From Paenibacillus silvae (lineage in GTDB: Bacteria > Bacillota > Bacilli > Paenibacillales > Paenibacillaceae): a stretch of DNA of 64,000 nt. Below are positions 1 through 8,885 of this stretch, piece by piece (position 1 is the stretch's first letter; every line of letters starts with the position of its first letter). The notes below the pieces were generated by a model, which saw only the letters and a list, made by a program, of their open reading frames with translations, ran no database searches and was not told the origin of the DNA. A program made the position numbers and the translations under genes. The stretch covers positions 1,240,001 to 1,304,000 of the forward strand of contig NZ_BMFU01000001.1 of assembly GCF_014639235.1 (NCBI RefSeq), given 5' to 3'.

Positions 1-55
1 ACATTATCCTGTATATATTTTGAAACAGATATTACTCATGTAACCGAATGAAATA

Positions 56-2152
56 TTATACTGAATATAAAATGGTCATAGATAAACCTTTGACCTTGAT
101 CTTTCCGTTTTCTCCGTAATAGCCGTTCTGACGATCTTGCACAGTACGAAGCGAATGCGCATCCACTCGCCCATCTTCAACAGCGACATTCCACACACCT
201 GAAGGGATGGGGATCAAGCGAGCACGCATGGCCGCATTATAGATCACTACTATCCGCTGCCATATATCCTCCACCGCAGCACCTTGCAGCTCATAAGCAA
301 GAAGTCCTTCTTCTTGATGCAAAAGACAAACATACTGCTCAATCGCTTCGCGTGTACGCAGGCGAAATGCCGGATGCTCCCGCCGCAGCTGAATCAGCCC
401 CCGGTAGTAGTCGAACACCGGCTTAAACCGCTGTTTCTGTTCCCAATGGATCGCATTAACCATATCTCCGCTCTGATGGCTGTTCATATCCCCGTATTTG
501 CTGCGCAGCAGCTCGTCTCCAGCCGCAATCAGGGGAATACCTTGTGAGGTCAATACAATGCCGTTCGCAAGCAGACAGCGTCTTACCGTCTCGTTCCCAA
601 GTACATCATGCGGATCGACCTGAAGATAGGGATTGGCCTTCCTCACCGCCTCCTCCACGCTGCTGCAGCCCTTTAGGCTTCCATCCTCGTTATACTGCAG
701 AAAACCCAGCACCTCCTGCAAACCCTGTGTTCGTGCAACCTTATCCCACAGATTGAGATTATCATGTACGGTTACATAATTAATCGTCTCGGCTGGTGCT
801 TCCGCAAAATCATGAATAGACCCTTGCACCCCTGTCCATAAATCGGCTGCCTTCCCTTCTTCACCTGTCGCAAACCCTTTGCCATCTCCATCACTATCCC
901 CTTTAATGACGCCTCGGAAATTGTCGTTGAATACTGCAAAACCTGCTCCGCGCTGCGTTCCCTTCAAGATCATCTCATCTGCCAGCGGGGATTCCAGCGC
1001 TCCCCAAGGTTCCCCGTATAACAGGATGGAAGGCGACACGCGAGTATGCAGCTCAGAGGCAAGCTGTTTCATGGTGGTAATATCCATCAGCCCCATCAGG
1101 TCAAAACGAAAACCATCCACATGATACTGCTCGGCCCAGAATCGAACCGAATCAATGATAAACTTGCGAACCATCGCTCGTTCTGTTGCCACCTCATTCC
1201 CGGTGCCTGAACCGTTGCTATAGGTTCCATCTGCATGCTGGCGATAATAATAGCCGGGAACCAGCTTCTCAAACGAGCTGCCTGCTGTATCAAATGTATG
1301 GTTATAAACTACATCCATAATGACCCCGATCCCTTTACGGTGGAGTGCAGCAATCATGGACTTGAATTCACGAATACGTGTCTCGGGCTCGTCTGCACGT
1401 GATGCATACGAGCCTTCCGGCACATTGTAATGCAGTGGATCATATCCCCAGTTATAGTTGGAAGCATCATGCATATGATCATTTACACTTGCTTCATCTA
1501 CCGTGGCAAAATCAAAAACAGGCATCAGGTGCACATGCGTAATGCCCAGTTCAGCCAGATGATCAATGCCAAGGGTATGGCCTGCTTCATCACGCAGCCC
1601 CGTTTCCGTGAATGCCAGATATTTGCCTTTGTTCACGATGCCTGATGAGGGATGAATGGAAAAGTCCCGAACGTGCAGCTCGTACAGCACAGCATCGGTG
1701 GCATGATGCAACTCCGGGCGCTGGTCCTCATGCCATGCTTCAGGATGGGTCTGCTCCATATCTACGATAACCCCCATCTCCCCATTCATGGTAACTGCTC
1801 GTGCATAAGGATCAACGGCTGTAGTTGAGGTTCCATTGGCAAAGGTGGGCCGGAACATATAACGATAACCTCGCCACTCCCCCGCTAGATCAAGAATCCA
1901 CACCCCCTGCTCATTGGACTGCATCGGCATAACCTGCTGCTTCATTTGTTCTGAATGTTCATCAGAACTTTCGCCTGTTAGTGGCGGATATAGAAGAACC
2001 TGCATCTGAACGGCCGCTGGAGACCAAACCTTGAAAACGCACAGATTCTCTCCAAGTGTAACCCCGAGATCTTCTCCTTCATATGCAGCAGTGATCTGGA
2101 CTGAACTCGCTTTTTTGGCGGCTGGCTGTCTCTTCTTGTCGTCAATCATCAT
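56..2152 (-). CDS. pulA: Type I pullulanase (GH13)
   Basis: A debranching enzyme that hydrolyses alpha-1,6 links in pullulan, glycogen or limit dextrins. The 698-residue protein has an N-terminal beta-sandwich (CBM48-like, about residues 25-130) followed by a GH13 barrel. The type I signature YNWGYDP is at 233-239, DVVYNH at about 280, the nucleophile Asp351 in GFRFD, the acid Glu381 in YGEPWG, and the third acidic residue Asp464 in VHDN. There is no signal peptide, so it is probably cytoplasmic and acts on imported maltodextrin or stored glycogen. The start is a double ATG behind GAGAGGAG. A terminator separates it from the upstream ABC operon, so it is likely its own unit. Confidence 0.93.
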   Translation of the reverse strand: MMIDDKKRQPAAKKASSVQITAAYEGEDLGVTLGENLCVFKVWSPAAVQMQVLLYPPLTGESSDEHSEQMKQQVMPMQSNEQGVWILDLAGEWRGYRYMFRPTFANGTSTTAVDPYARAVTMNGEMGVIVDMEQTHPEAWHEDQRPELHHATDAVLYELHVRDFSIHPSSGIVNKGKYLAFTETGLRDEAGHTLGIDHLAELGITHVHLMPVFDFATVDEASVNDHMHDASNYNWGYDPLHYNVPEGSYASRADEPETRIREFKSMIAALHRKGIGVIMDVVYNHTFDTAGSSFEKLVPGYYYRQHADGTYSNGSGTGNEVATERAMVRKFIIDSVRFWAEQYHVDGFRFDLMGLMDITTMKQLASELHTRVSPSILLYGEPWGALESPLADEMILKGTQRGAGFAVFNDNFRGVIKGDSDGDGKGFATGEEGKAADLWTGVQGSIHDFAEAPAETINYVTVHDNLNLWDKVARTQGLQEVLGFLQYNEDGSLKGCSSVEEAVRKANPYLQVDPHDVLGNETVRRCLLANGIVLTSQGIPLIAAGDELLRSKYGDMNSHQSGDMVNAIHWEQKQRFKPVFDYYRGLIQLRREHPAFRLRTREAIEQYVCLLHQEEGLLAYELQGAAVEDIWQRIVVIYNAAMRARLIPIPSGVWNVAVEDGRVDAHSLRTVQDRQNGYYGENGKIKVKGLSMTILYSV

Positions 2153-2251
2153 CGTTCTCCTCTCGGCGAGTTAAGTGTAATAAGTGTTTATAAAAAGAGG
2201 GCTCTTTACCCTTTATACCCGTTCTACGGATAAGCCATAATAGATTAGCTC

Positions 2252-2296
2252 AAAAAGAAGCAGCCGTGATGTATACTTCCATCACAGCTGCTTTCT
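2252..2296 (-). terminator. Terminator after the ABC operon
   Basis: An AAGCAGC-GTGATG stem pairs with CATCAC-GCTGCTT and is followed by CTTTTTG on the minus strand. It lies just after the stop of the 2315-3847 lipoprotein gene and ends the importer operon before pulA. Confidence 0.85.
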
Positions 2297-2314
2297 CGCA
2301 GGTTTGATCCTGTT

Positions 2315-3847
2315 TTATTTACCATTCAGCTCTTTATACGATGCCTCCAGTTCAGTAATGAGCTGGTCACCGCCTGCTTTTCTCCAGCTGGCAACTTCCT
2401 GCTCCCAGCCAGCATCATCAATTTTACCCATGATGTATTTGGTCTGTGCATCCCAGATCATCTGATCCAGTTCCTGACCACGCTCAGTGTAAATCTCCGA
2501 GGACAGGGTCAGTGCAGGGTTAGCGATGGCATACTGCTCATTTTCACGAGCCATCTTGGTTCCTTTCATGCCAATCGGAACATCGACCAGTTCAGGCACA
2601 TTATATCCTTCTACGCTAAGCAGGTTATCCCGATACGGCTTGACCTCGCGCTGATACGCGTCGAAGTCTTTTAATTCCGTTTTTCCATCCGCTGTTTTGC
2701 TGTAATGTACATCAAGCAACCCACGCAGCTGAAGCGTGCTAAGCTCCTCGTCCATCAGCTGGTCCAGGAATGTGAGCACTTTTTTGAGCTGCTCTTCATC
2801 CTGTACAGAGGCCTTAGGAATGACCAGCATGCCGTAGTTTCCTGGCTCACCCGCAATGCGAATGCCTTGCGGTCCCTGGAATGGTGCTACGTCAATAATT
2901 CCATCCGGTGCATTCGGTGTAAGACGCTGCTGAGAGGATTTTCCGTTCTGGGCCACACCGTTCAGCTTCATGGCAACGAGCCCCGAATCCATTTTTTTGT
3001 CCGCATCGGAAGGGTCGAGTGCAGGGAAATCACTGTTAATCAGCCCCTCATTAAACAGACGCTTGAACAGCTTCATCGTATCCACATATTCGGTGGTCAG
3101 AAATTCCGGGGTCAGTTTGCCAGCATCATCCACACCCCATTTGTTAACTCCGCCAATGCTTACAGCAATCCGGGTCAGCGGTGAGGAGACGCCCTCATTA
3201 TACTTTTTGAACAGCAGCGCACCGTACGTATCTTCCTTGCCATTGCCATCCGGATCATCCTTGCGAATCGCACGCATCACCTCATACCAGTCATCCAGCG
3301 ATTTCGGGACACCCAGCTTCAGCTTGTCAAACCAGTCTTTGCGATACACAATCGCCGTCCGGCCGATATCCCGGAAGTTCGGAATGCCGTAGATTTTTCC
3401 CTCGATCTTGATATTGTTGAAATGAGCCTCGGACTGGGCAGACAAGTTCTTGTAGTCTTTCAAATAAGGCCCGAGCTCCCAGAACAGCCCTGTCTTCGCT
3501 GCATTAAATGTAGTAGGCACATAATTGACACGCATAATCGTTGGCATCTCCCCTGATGCCACCATGACATTCACCTTGTCATCAAACGCCGACTGTGGAA
3601 TCCACTGCACGTTTACATCCGTGTTGGTATATTCCTCAATCTTCTTCTCAATCGCATTTTCCTTGGCGGGCACATCTCCCACCTGCATCAATGAAATGGA
3701 AATAGGCAGCTTGCCTCCTTCTGCAGCCGGAGCCTTTTCTCCCCCGCATCCTGCCAGCAGTCCGGCAGACATCGCACCTACAATAACGAAGCTTCCTATG
3801 CGAAGCATAGCATTATTCTTTGAAATTCCTGGACCTTTTGGACTCAT
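2315..3847 (-). CDS. Extracellular sugar-binding lipoprotein (family 1 SBP)
   Basis: The substrate-binding component of a carbohydrate ABC importer, 510 residues. It has a lipoprotein signal peptide with lipobox LLAGC (Cys34), so it should be membrane-anchored outside the cell. The body resembles LplA/YtcQ-type binding proteins of Bacillales. It is a paralogue of the 5098-6597 gene: both share YKNLSAQ, an IYG(I/V)P segment, YRKDWFDKL and REVKPYRDN. It is the last gene of the operon, after the GH88 gene. The start has AAGGAGAG seven bases upstream. The exact ligand is not visible; the GH88 neighbour suggests an unsaturated uronate-containing oligosaccharide. Confidence 0.88.
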   Translation of the reverse strand: MSPKGPGISKNNAMLRIGSFVIVGAMSAGLLAGCGGEKAPAAEGGKLPISISLMQVGDVPAKENAIEKKIEEYTNTDVNVQWIPQSAFDDKVNVMVASGEMPTIMRVNYVPTTFNAAKTGLFWELGPYLKDYKNLSAQSEAHFNNIKIEGKIYGIPNFRDIGRTAIVYRKDWFDKLKLGVPKSLDDWYEVMRAIRKDDPDGNGKEDTYGALLFKKYNEGVSSPLTRIAVSIGGVNKWGVDDAGKLTPEFLTTEYVDTMKLFKRLFNEGLINSDFPALDPSDADKKMDSGLVAMKLNGVAQNGKSSQQRLTPNAPDGIIDVAPFQGPQGIRIAGEPGNYGMLVIPKASVQDEEQLKKVLTFLDQLMDEELSTLQLRGLLDVHYSKTADGKTELKDFDAYQREVKPYRDNLLSVEGYNVPELVDVPIGMKGTKMARENEQYAIANPALTLSSEIYTERGQELDQMIWDAQTKYIMGKIDDAGWEQEVASWRKAGGDQLITELEASYKELNGK

Positions 3848-3970
3848 GAACCATCTCTCCTTTTTGGATAAGCCTATTGTTCAGCGATCTTGCCCTCATC
3901 CCCACTCATAGATGCCTTCAACCTCAAAAATGTATGCGCTATCATAAATATCGGAAGAAAAGAACCAGCG

Positions 3971-5074
3971 TTATGCCAGTTCCATCTCTACCCCTGCCAA
4001 AATAAACGGAGCAACCGATTTCGGATCATTGATACGAATCGATTCGGTCACATAGTATTCGTAAGATCCGTCACGGTAAGGCGTTCCCCCAAGTCCCGCT
4101 CCCCCGTTGCACTGTGTCAGGGAAAGCATGCCCTCCTGATCCGTTTGCAGCAGATGCCGCAGCAGACCTTGATACCCTTTTTCCGCAATCGCTTTGAACT
4201 TGCCGCTCAAGTAACCTTTGCGCACACCCTTCGCCAGAGCATAAACGAACATCGACGTACCCGACGCCTCCAGATAGTTCCGCTCACGTCCCGGCTGATC
4301 GAGCAGATGCGGCCATAACCCTGTCTGCTGATCCTGTACATGTACAAGCGCATTGGCAAGCCGCTCGAAAATACCGATAATCTGGCCGCGCTGTTCATGA
4401 TCCACTGGCAAATAGTCCAGCGTATCTACAACGGCCATCACATACCAGCCTACTGCCCGGCTCCAGACATGCGGAGAGCACCCTGTCTCGCCTGAGCTCC
4501 AGCGCTGCTCCTTGCTCTCATCCCAGGCATGGTATAACAAACCGCTTCGTGCATCACGTGTGCGCTCTTCGACCAGCAGCAGCTGCAGGGCAGCCTTGTC
4601 GAACCACTTCGCTTCACCATTCACTGCCCCGTATTGGGTCAGATACGGTGTTGCCATGTACAATCCGTCCAACCACATCTGGAACGGATAAATCTTTTTG
4701 TGCCAGAATCCACCCTCACGGGTCCGCGGCTGTCCTTTAAGCTGGGTCATCAGCAGCTCGGAAGCTTTGCGATACTTCTCTTCTCCCGTTTTCTCAAGCA
4801 GGAAAAACAGTGATTTACCCTGATTAATCTGATCCAGATTATATTCCTCTATTGTGTAGAACCGAATGGAGCCATCTTCCTGAATATAGAGGTCCATCAG
4901 CTCCTTGATGTAATCAAAATATCTCTGCTCACCTGTGGTCGCGTACAGCTCCTCCAGTGCTTTCAGCAGACAGCCGTTCTCATAATGCCAGGTGGAATAC
5001 AGCTCATGATTGCGGTAACTCTCCATAAACTGGTCAGCCATGCGCATAGGTGTATGTTGCAGCGTTTGCTTCAT
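3971..5074 (-). CDS. GH88/GH105-type unsaturated glycuronyl hydrolase
   Basis: A 367-residue (alpha/alpha)6-barrel enzyme of the YteR/YesR type. These remove the 4,5-unsaturated uronic acid from oligosaccharides made by polysaccharide lyases, such as rhamnogalacturonan or other pectic products. The family features seen are the early HYENGCLLKALEELY helix, the MWLDGLYMA motif with the probable catalytic Asp, and the W-SRAVGWY segment. There is no signal peptide, so it acts on imported products. It lies 23 bases after one binding-protein gene and before the other. The RBS is GGAGG before an ATG start. GH88 versus GH105 cannot be separated by eye. Confidence 0.88.
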   Translation of the reverse strand: MKQTLQHTPMRMADQFMESYRNHELYSTWHYENGCLLKALEELYATTGEQRYFDYIKELMDLYIQEDGSIRFYTIEEYNLDQINQGKSLFFLLEKTGEEKYRKASELLMTQLKGQPRTREGGFWHKKIYPFQMWLDGLYMATPYLTQYGAVNGEAKWFDKAALQLLLVEERTRDARSGLLYHAWDESKEQRWSSGETGCSPHVWSRAVGWYVMAVVDTLDYLPVDHEQRGQIIGIFERLANALVHVQDQQTGLWPHLLDQPGRERNYLEASGTSMFVYALAKGVRKGYLSGKFKAIAEKGYQGLLRHLLQTDQEGMLSLTQCNGGAGLGGTPYRDGSYEYYVTESIRINDPKSVAPFILAGVEMELA

Positions 5075-5097
5075 GCTTCATCCTCCGATTCTGCTTT

Positions 5098-6597
5098 TTA
5101 TTGAGCCTGCTTTTTATAATCCTCGGCGTATTCCTCACGAATTTTGTCTCCGCCAGACTTGGCCCAGTTCTCTACTTCCTTTTCCCAGCCGCTTTGATCG
5201 ATCTTGCCCATAATGTACTTGGTTTGTGCATCGGCAATCATCTGATCCAGGTCTGCTCCGCGATCACCGTATGTTGGTGAATACAGCGTCAATGCAGGGT
5301 TTGGCACGGCATGTTCAGCCAGCTCCTTCACCAGGGCTGTGCCCTTCTCTCCAAGCTCCGTATCCTTCAGCTTAGGTACGTTGTAACCCTCTACATAAGG
5401 GAAGTTATCACGATAAGGCTTTACTTCACGCTGGAACGCATCGAAGTCACTCATCTCTACTTCATTGTCACTTAACTTGGTGTAATGCTTGCCTTCCACA
5501 CCCCGCATCAGAAGTGTAGCCATCTCCGGGTCCATCAGTTTGTCAATGAAAGCAAGCAGGCTTTTCAGCTCTTCTTCTGATTTCACCGTTGCTTTCGGGA
5601 ATGCAAGAATGCCGGAGTTGCCTGTCTGTCCAGCTACACGATCGCCATTCGGCCCTAGCAGACCCGCAATATCAACAACGCCGTCCGGGTTGTTTTTGGA
5701 CAAACGCTCCTGCTGGCTTTTACCGTTCTGGGCCACACCAACACGCATGCCCACAACGCCGGAATCGTACTTTTTCTCCGCTTCGGTCGAATCAAAAACG
5801 GCAAAGTCCTGGTTGAGCAGCTTCTCTTCATACAGTCGTTTCAGCAAATCCATCACCTGTTTATATTCGGGTGTCATGAATTCAGGTGTGAAGCTGCCAT
5901 CGCTTTCCACCTTCCACTTGTTCGGAGCACCGAAACTTACACCGAGACGTGTCGTGAAGGAGTATTGATCCTCGTTATACTTTTTAAAAAGCATTAATCC
6001 AAAGGTATTGTCCTTACCGTCTCCATCCGGGTCAGAGGTCGCCAACGTTTTGATCGTGTTGTACCACTCATCCGGTGTCGTTGGCACTTTCAGATTAAGC
6101 TTGTCGAACCAGTCTTTGCGGTATATAACCGTTGCCCGTGCAATATCAGAAAATACCGGTACACCGTAGATTTTGCCGTCAACCTTGATGTTGTCAAAGA
6201 AACGTCCATTCTGGGCAGAAAGGTTTTTGTAATCGTTCAGCAATGGCCCCACTTCCCAGAACACATCATTGCGCATTGCACTGGTCACCGTCGGGTTATA
6301 CTGCACCTTGACGATTTTGGGCATATCGCTGGAGGCAATCATGACATTGATTTTGTCATTGTATGCAGAAGCGGGAATCCACTGGATATCCAGCTTGGTA
6401 TTGGTGTACTCTTCAATCTTCTTCTGCACCTCGTTGCCCTTGCCTGGCACATCACCCACCTGTGCAATAGCGATGGATATGTTCTGTACGCCACCCTCGG
6501 CAGCCTGACCCTCATCTGATCCGCATCCTGCCAGCAAACCGCCCACTAACGCCAGTGTGCTCAAGGCAGCTACGGCTTTCTTTTTCACTGCTCTCAT
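5098..6597 (-). CDS. Extracellular sugar-binding lipoprotein, paralogue of the 2315-3847 gene
   Basis: A second substrate-binding lipoprotein of the same ABC importer operon. I start it at the internal ATG (MRAVKKKAV) because AGGGAGG lies seven bases upstream and the signal peptide then fits: a Lys-rich n-region, a hydrophobic core and lipobox LLAGC with Cys25. This gives 499 residues; the longest frame adds 11 residues with no better RBS. It is closely similar in length and motifs to the other lipoprotein of the operon. It follows the two permease genes directly, the usual SBP position in lplA/yteP-type systems, so it is the more likely core partner. Confidence 0.88.
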   Translation of the reverse strand: MRAVKKKAVAALSTLALVGGLLAGCGSDEGQAAEGGVQNISIAIAQVGDVPGKGNEVQKKIEEYTNTKLDIQWIPASAYNDKINVMIASSDMPKIVKVQYNPTVTSAMRNDVFWEVGPLLNDYKNLSAQNGRFFDNIKVDGKIYGVPVFSDIARATVIYRKDWFDKLNLKVPTTPDEWYNTIKTLATSDPDGDGKDNTFGLMLFKKYNEDQYSFTTRLGVSFGAPNKWKVESDGSFTPEFMTPEYKQVMDLLKRLYEEKLLNQDFAVFDSTEAEKKYDSGVVGMRVGVAQNGKSQQERLSKNNPDGVVDIAGLLGPNGDRVAGQTGNSGILAFPKATVKSEEELKSLLAFIDKLMDPEMATLLMRGVEGKHYTKLSDNEVEMSDFDAFQREVKPYRDNFPYVEGYNVPKLKDTELGEKGTALVKELAEHAVPNPALTLYSPTYGDRGADLDQMIADAQTKYIMGKIDQSGWEKEVENWAKSGGDKIREEYAEDYKKQAQ

Positions 6598-6719
6598 TTC
6601 ATGAAAACCTCCCTTTGGATATACAGTCACACTTTATTGAAATATTTCAATCCAATCTCAATCCGTCTCACTTCATTTACCCAATCTCACTTCATTAGTA
6701 CATTCTCAATCCAGCACCA

Positions 6720-7592
6720 TTAACCTTTGACCGAACCAAGCATCACTCCTTTGGCAAAATGCTTTTGCAGGAATGGATACACCAGCATAATCGGAATCGT
6801 AGAGAACACGATAACGGCCATACGAATTGTCAGCGGCTGAATTTCGGTTTCTTCAATGCTCGTATCACCGATCCGGCTTTGTGCCAGTATGACGATCTCA
6901 CGCAGCCAGACCTGAACAGGCCACTTCTCACTATCGTTAATATAGATAACGGCACTGAAGAAGCTGTTCCAGTGTGCCACGGCGTAAAAGAGGGAGAAGG
7001 TAGCCATCGCTGGCATCGACAGCGGCAGCACAATGCGGAACAATACGCCAACATCGTTACAGCCATCAATCTTCGCTGCATCCTCCAGCTCATCCGGAAT
7101 GGCCTGGAAGAAGTTTTTGAGCACGATCAGGTTGAACGCACTGATTGCCGTTGGCAGCATCAGGGACCATAGCGTATCGGTCAGATGCAGAGATTTAACG
7201 ACAAAGTATGTTGGAATCATACCGCCGCTAAACAGCATCGTGAACAGCACACCCAGCAGAATCGGCTGGCGTCCGCGCAAATATTTTCTGGAGAGCGGAT
7301 AGGCCATAAGCGACGTAAACAGCAGGTTAATCAGTGTGCCGACCACGGTAATGTAAACCGAAACGCCCAAGCTGCGAATCAAGGTGTCCGTGGAGAAAAT
7401 GTAACGGTATGCCGCCAAAGAGAATTCTTTTGGGAAAAGGATAAATCCTCCCTTGGCTACTTCATGCGGGCTGGTAAAGGACACAGCCAAAATATAAATG
7501 AACGGGATTACGGTCACAATGCCGATGAGCAGCAGCAACCCATGATTCACAAAATCAAAGATCCGGTTGCCCCATGTTTTATCCTGTTGCAT
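6720..7592 (-). CDS. Carbohydrate ABC transporter permease (LplC/YtcP type)
   Basis: An inner-membrane permease with about six hydrophobic helices and the EAA-loop signature near EDAAKIDGCNDVGVLF, where the ATPase docks. The C-terminal PFLQKHFAKGVMLGSVKG ending is typical of the LplC/YtcP class. The longest frame begins with a GTG that overlaps the AGGAG sequence, so I prefer the ATG four codons later, which leaves 11 bases between RBS and start; about 290 residues. It is the second gene of the operon. No ATPase is encoded nearby, so a shared MsmX-type ATPase is probably used. Confidence 0.9.
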   Translation of the reverse strand: MQQDKTWGNRIFDFVNHGLLLLIGIVTVIPFIYILAVSFTSPHEVAKGGFILFPKEFSLAAYRYIFSTDTLIRSLGVSVYITVVGTLINLLFTSLMAYPLSRKYLRGRQPILLGVLFTMLFSGGMIPTYFVVKSLHLTDTLWSLMLPTAISAFNLIVLKNFFQAIPDELEDAAKIDGCNDVGVLFRIVLPLSMPAMATFSLFYAVAHWNSFFSAVIYINDSEKWPVQVWLREIVILAQSRIGDTSIEETEIQPLTIRMAVIVFSTIPIMLVYPFLQKHFAKGVMLGSVKG

Positions 7593-7637
7593 CTGAATGT
7601 TCACTCCTGTCTGATGAAAAACGTCTGCTGTAATGCA

Positions 7638-8591
7638 TCAATAGACGCCTTCCTCCCCGAATTTTTTGGCCAGCGTATTCGCACCAAGCACCAGCGCCAG
7701 TCCGACAATCGACTTGAACAATCCGACGGCAGCACTGTAGCTGTACTGTGCCTGAGTAAGACCTTTGGTGTAAACGTAAGTATCAAATACCTCGCCCACA
7801 TCACGATTGGTCGGTGTCAGCATCAGGAAGATCTGTTCAAAGCCTGTGTCCAGGAAGTTGCCCAGACGGAGAATAAGCAGAATAATGATGGTACTGCGAA
7901 TCGCAGGCAGCGTAATATGCCAGGTCTGACGCCAGCGGTTAGCACCGTCGATCCGTGCAGCTTCGTAGAGCTGTGTATCTACACCAGATAGTGCGGCCAG
8001 GAAAATGATCGTGCCCCAGCCTACCTCTTTCCAGATGGATTGACCTACAATCATGGACCGGAACCATCCTGGCTCAAGCAGAAAAGCTATTTTTTGCCCT
8101 GTCAAATTATAAAGCAGTTCATTAATGGCGCCGCCTTCTGTCGTGAAGAGCATGTAGAACACACCAACAACAACGACCCAGGAAACAAAGTGTGGAACGT
8201 AAACCAGAGTCTGTACAAATCGTTTGAACCGCTCCCGCCGAACCTCATTCATCATCAGTGCAAGTACGATTGGCAGTGGAAAAAAGAAAACCAGATTATA
8301 GATGGCAAGCAAAAACGTATTTCGGAACAACGTCCAGAACTGCGGTTCTCCAAAGAAACGCTGGAAGTGTTTGAAGCCTACCCAATCACTCCCCAGGATA
8401 CCTTTGTACGGTGTGTAATCCTGAAAAGCCATGGTAATGCCATACATCGGTATGTATTTGAAAATAACAAAGTAAAGCACTCCCGGAATGAGCATGATAT
8501 ACAGCCACCGGTTTTTGATGATGTCCCTCCACAGCAGGTTTTTGTCACTGCGGGTAGCGGGCCGTGTCCGAGCCGCCGTTTCGGCTTTCAT
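7638..8591 (-). CDS. Carbohydrate ABC transporter permease (LplB/YteP type)
   Basis: The first gene of the importer operon. It has a hydrophilic N-terminus, about six membrane segments, the family opening LIPGVLYFVIFKYIPMYG, and the EAA loop around YEAARIDGANRWRQTWHITLP. It ends with AKKFGEEGVY, as LplB/YteP proteins do. The ATG at 8591 is chosen because GGGGAGGAAG sits seven bases upstream; the longer frame adds 14 residues without an RBS. A good cre-like site lies just upstream at 8611-8624. It probably forms a heterodimer with the 6720-7592 permease. Confidence 0.9.
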   Translation of the reverse strand: MKAETAARTRPATRSDKNLLWRDIIKNRWLYIMLIPGVLYFVIFKYIPMYGITMAFQDYTPYKGILGSDWVGFKHFQRFFGEPQFWTLFRNTFLLAIYNLVFFFPLPIVLALMMNEVRRERFKRFVQTLVYVPHFVSWVVVVGVFYMLFTTEGGAINELLYNLTGQKIAFLLEPGWFRSMIVGQSIWKEVGWGTIIFLAALSGVDTQLYEAARIDGANRWRQTWHITLPAIRSTIIILLILRLGNFLDTGFEQIFLMLTPTNRDVGEVFDTYVYTKGLTQAQYSYSAAVGLFKSIVGLALVLGANTLAKKFGEEGVY

Positions 8592-8610
8592 AGTGTCTTC
8601 CTCCCCACGT

Positions 8611-8624
8611 TGGAAACGATTACA
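8611..8624. promoter_or_regulatory. Candidate cre (CcpA site) before the ABC operon
   Basis: TGGAAACGATTACA matches the cre consensus TGWAANCGNTNWCA at 13 of 14 positions (W3 is G). It lies 20 bases upstream of the first permease start, a position suited to catabolite repression by roadblock. No binding evidence is available. Confidence 0.5.
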
Positions 8625-8842
8625 AAAGATCACTTCCTGAATTCATGTCTCCATTGTGGCTGATAATCGAATCACTGGCTATCGTCTCGTTTTAGCCTCT
8701 TGTTTATGCTTATGTATCAAGGGTTACAGCGTTTGGAGGCCGGCTGGATGCAGACCAAATGAACTGTTTTCAACCTGCATATTCCTCGTTTAACTCTGGC
8801 ATATAAGCATGAAACAGCCCTGGATAAATCTAGCTTATGTTG

Positions 8843-8882
8843 CAAAAAAGCCTGTCTGCCATGGCGGGCAGAGCAGGCCTTG
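8843..8882 (-). terminator. Terminator after the AraC regulator gene
   Basis: The minus strand carries a GCCTGCTCTGCC / GGCAGACAGGC stem followed by TTTTTT immediately after the regulator's stop codon. It separates the regulator from the importer operon that lies downstream in the same direction. Confidence 0.85.
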
Positions 8883-8885
8883 TTT

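Noticed and set aside
7185..7991. Plus-strand frame of 268 residues over the permeases
   Set aside because: It is antisense to the permease genes, His/Asn/Gln-rich as expected for a reverse-frame shadow, and has no RBS.
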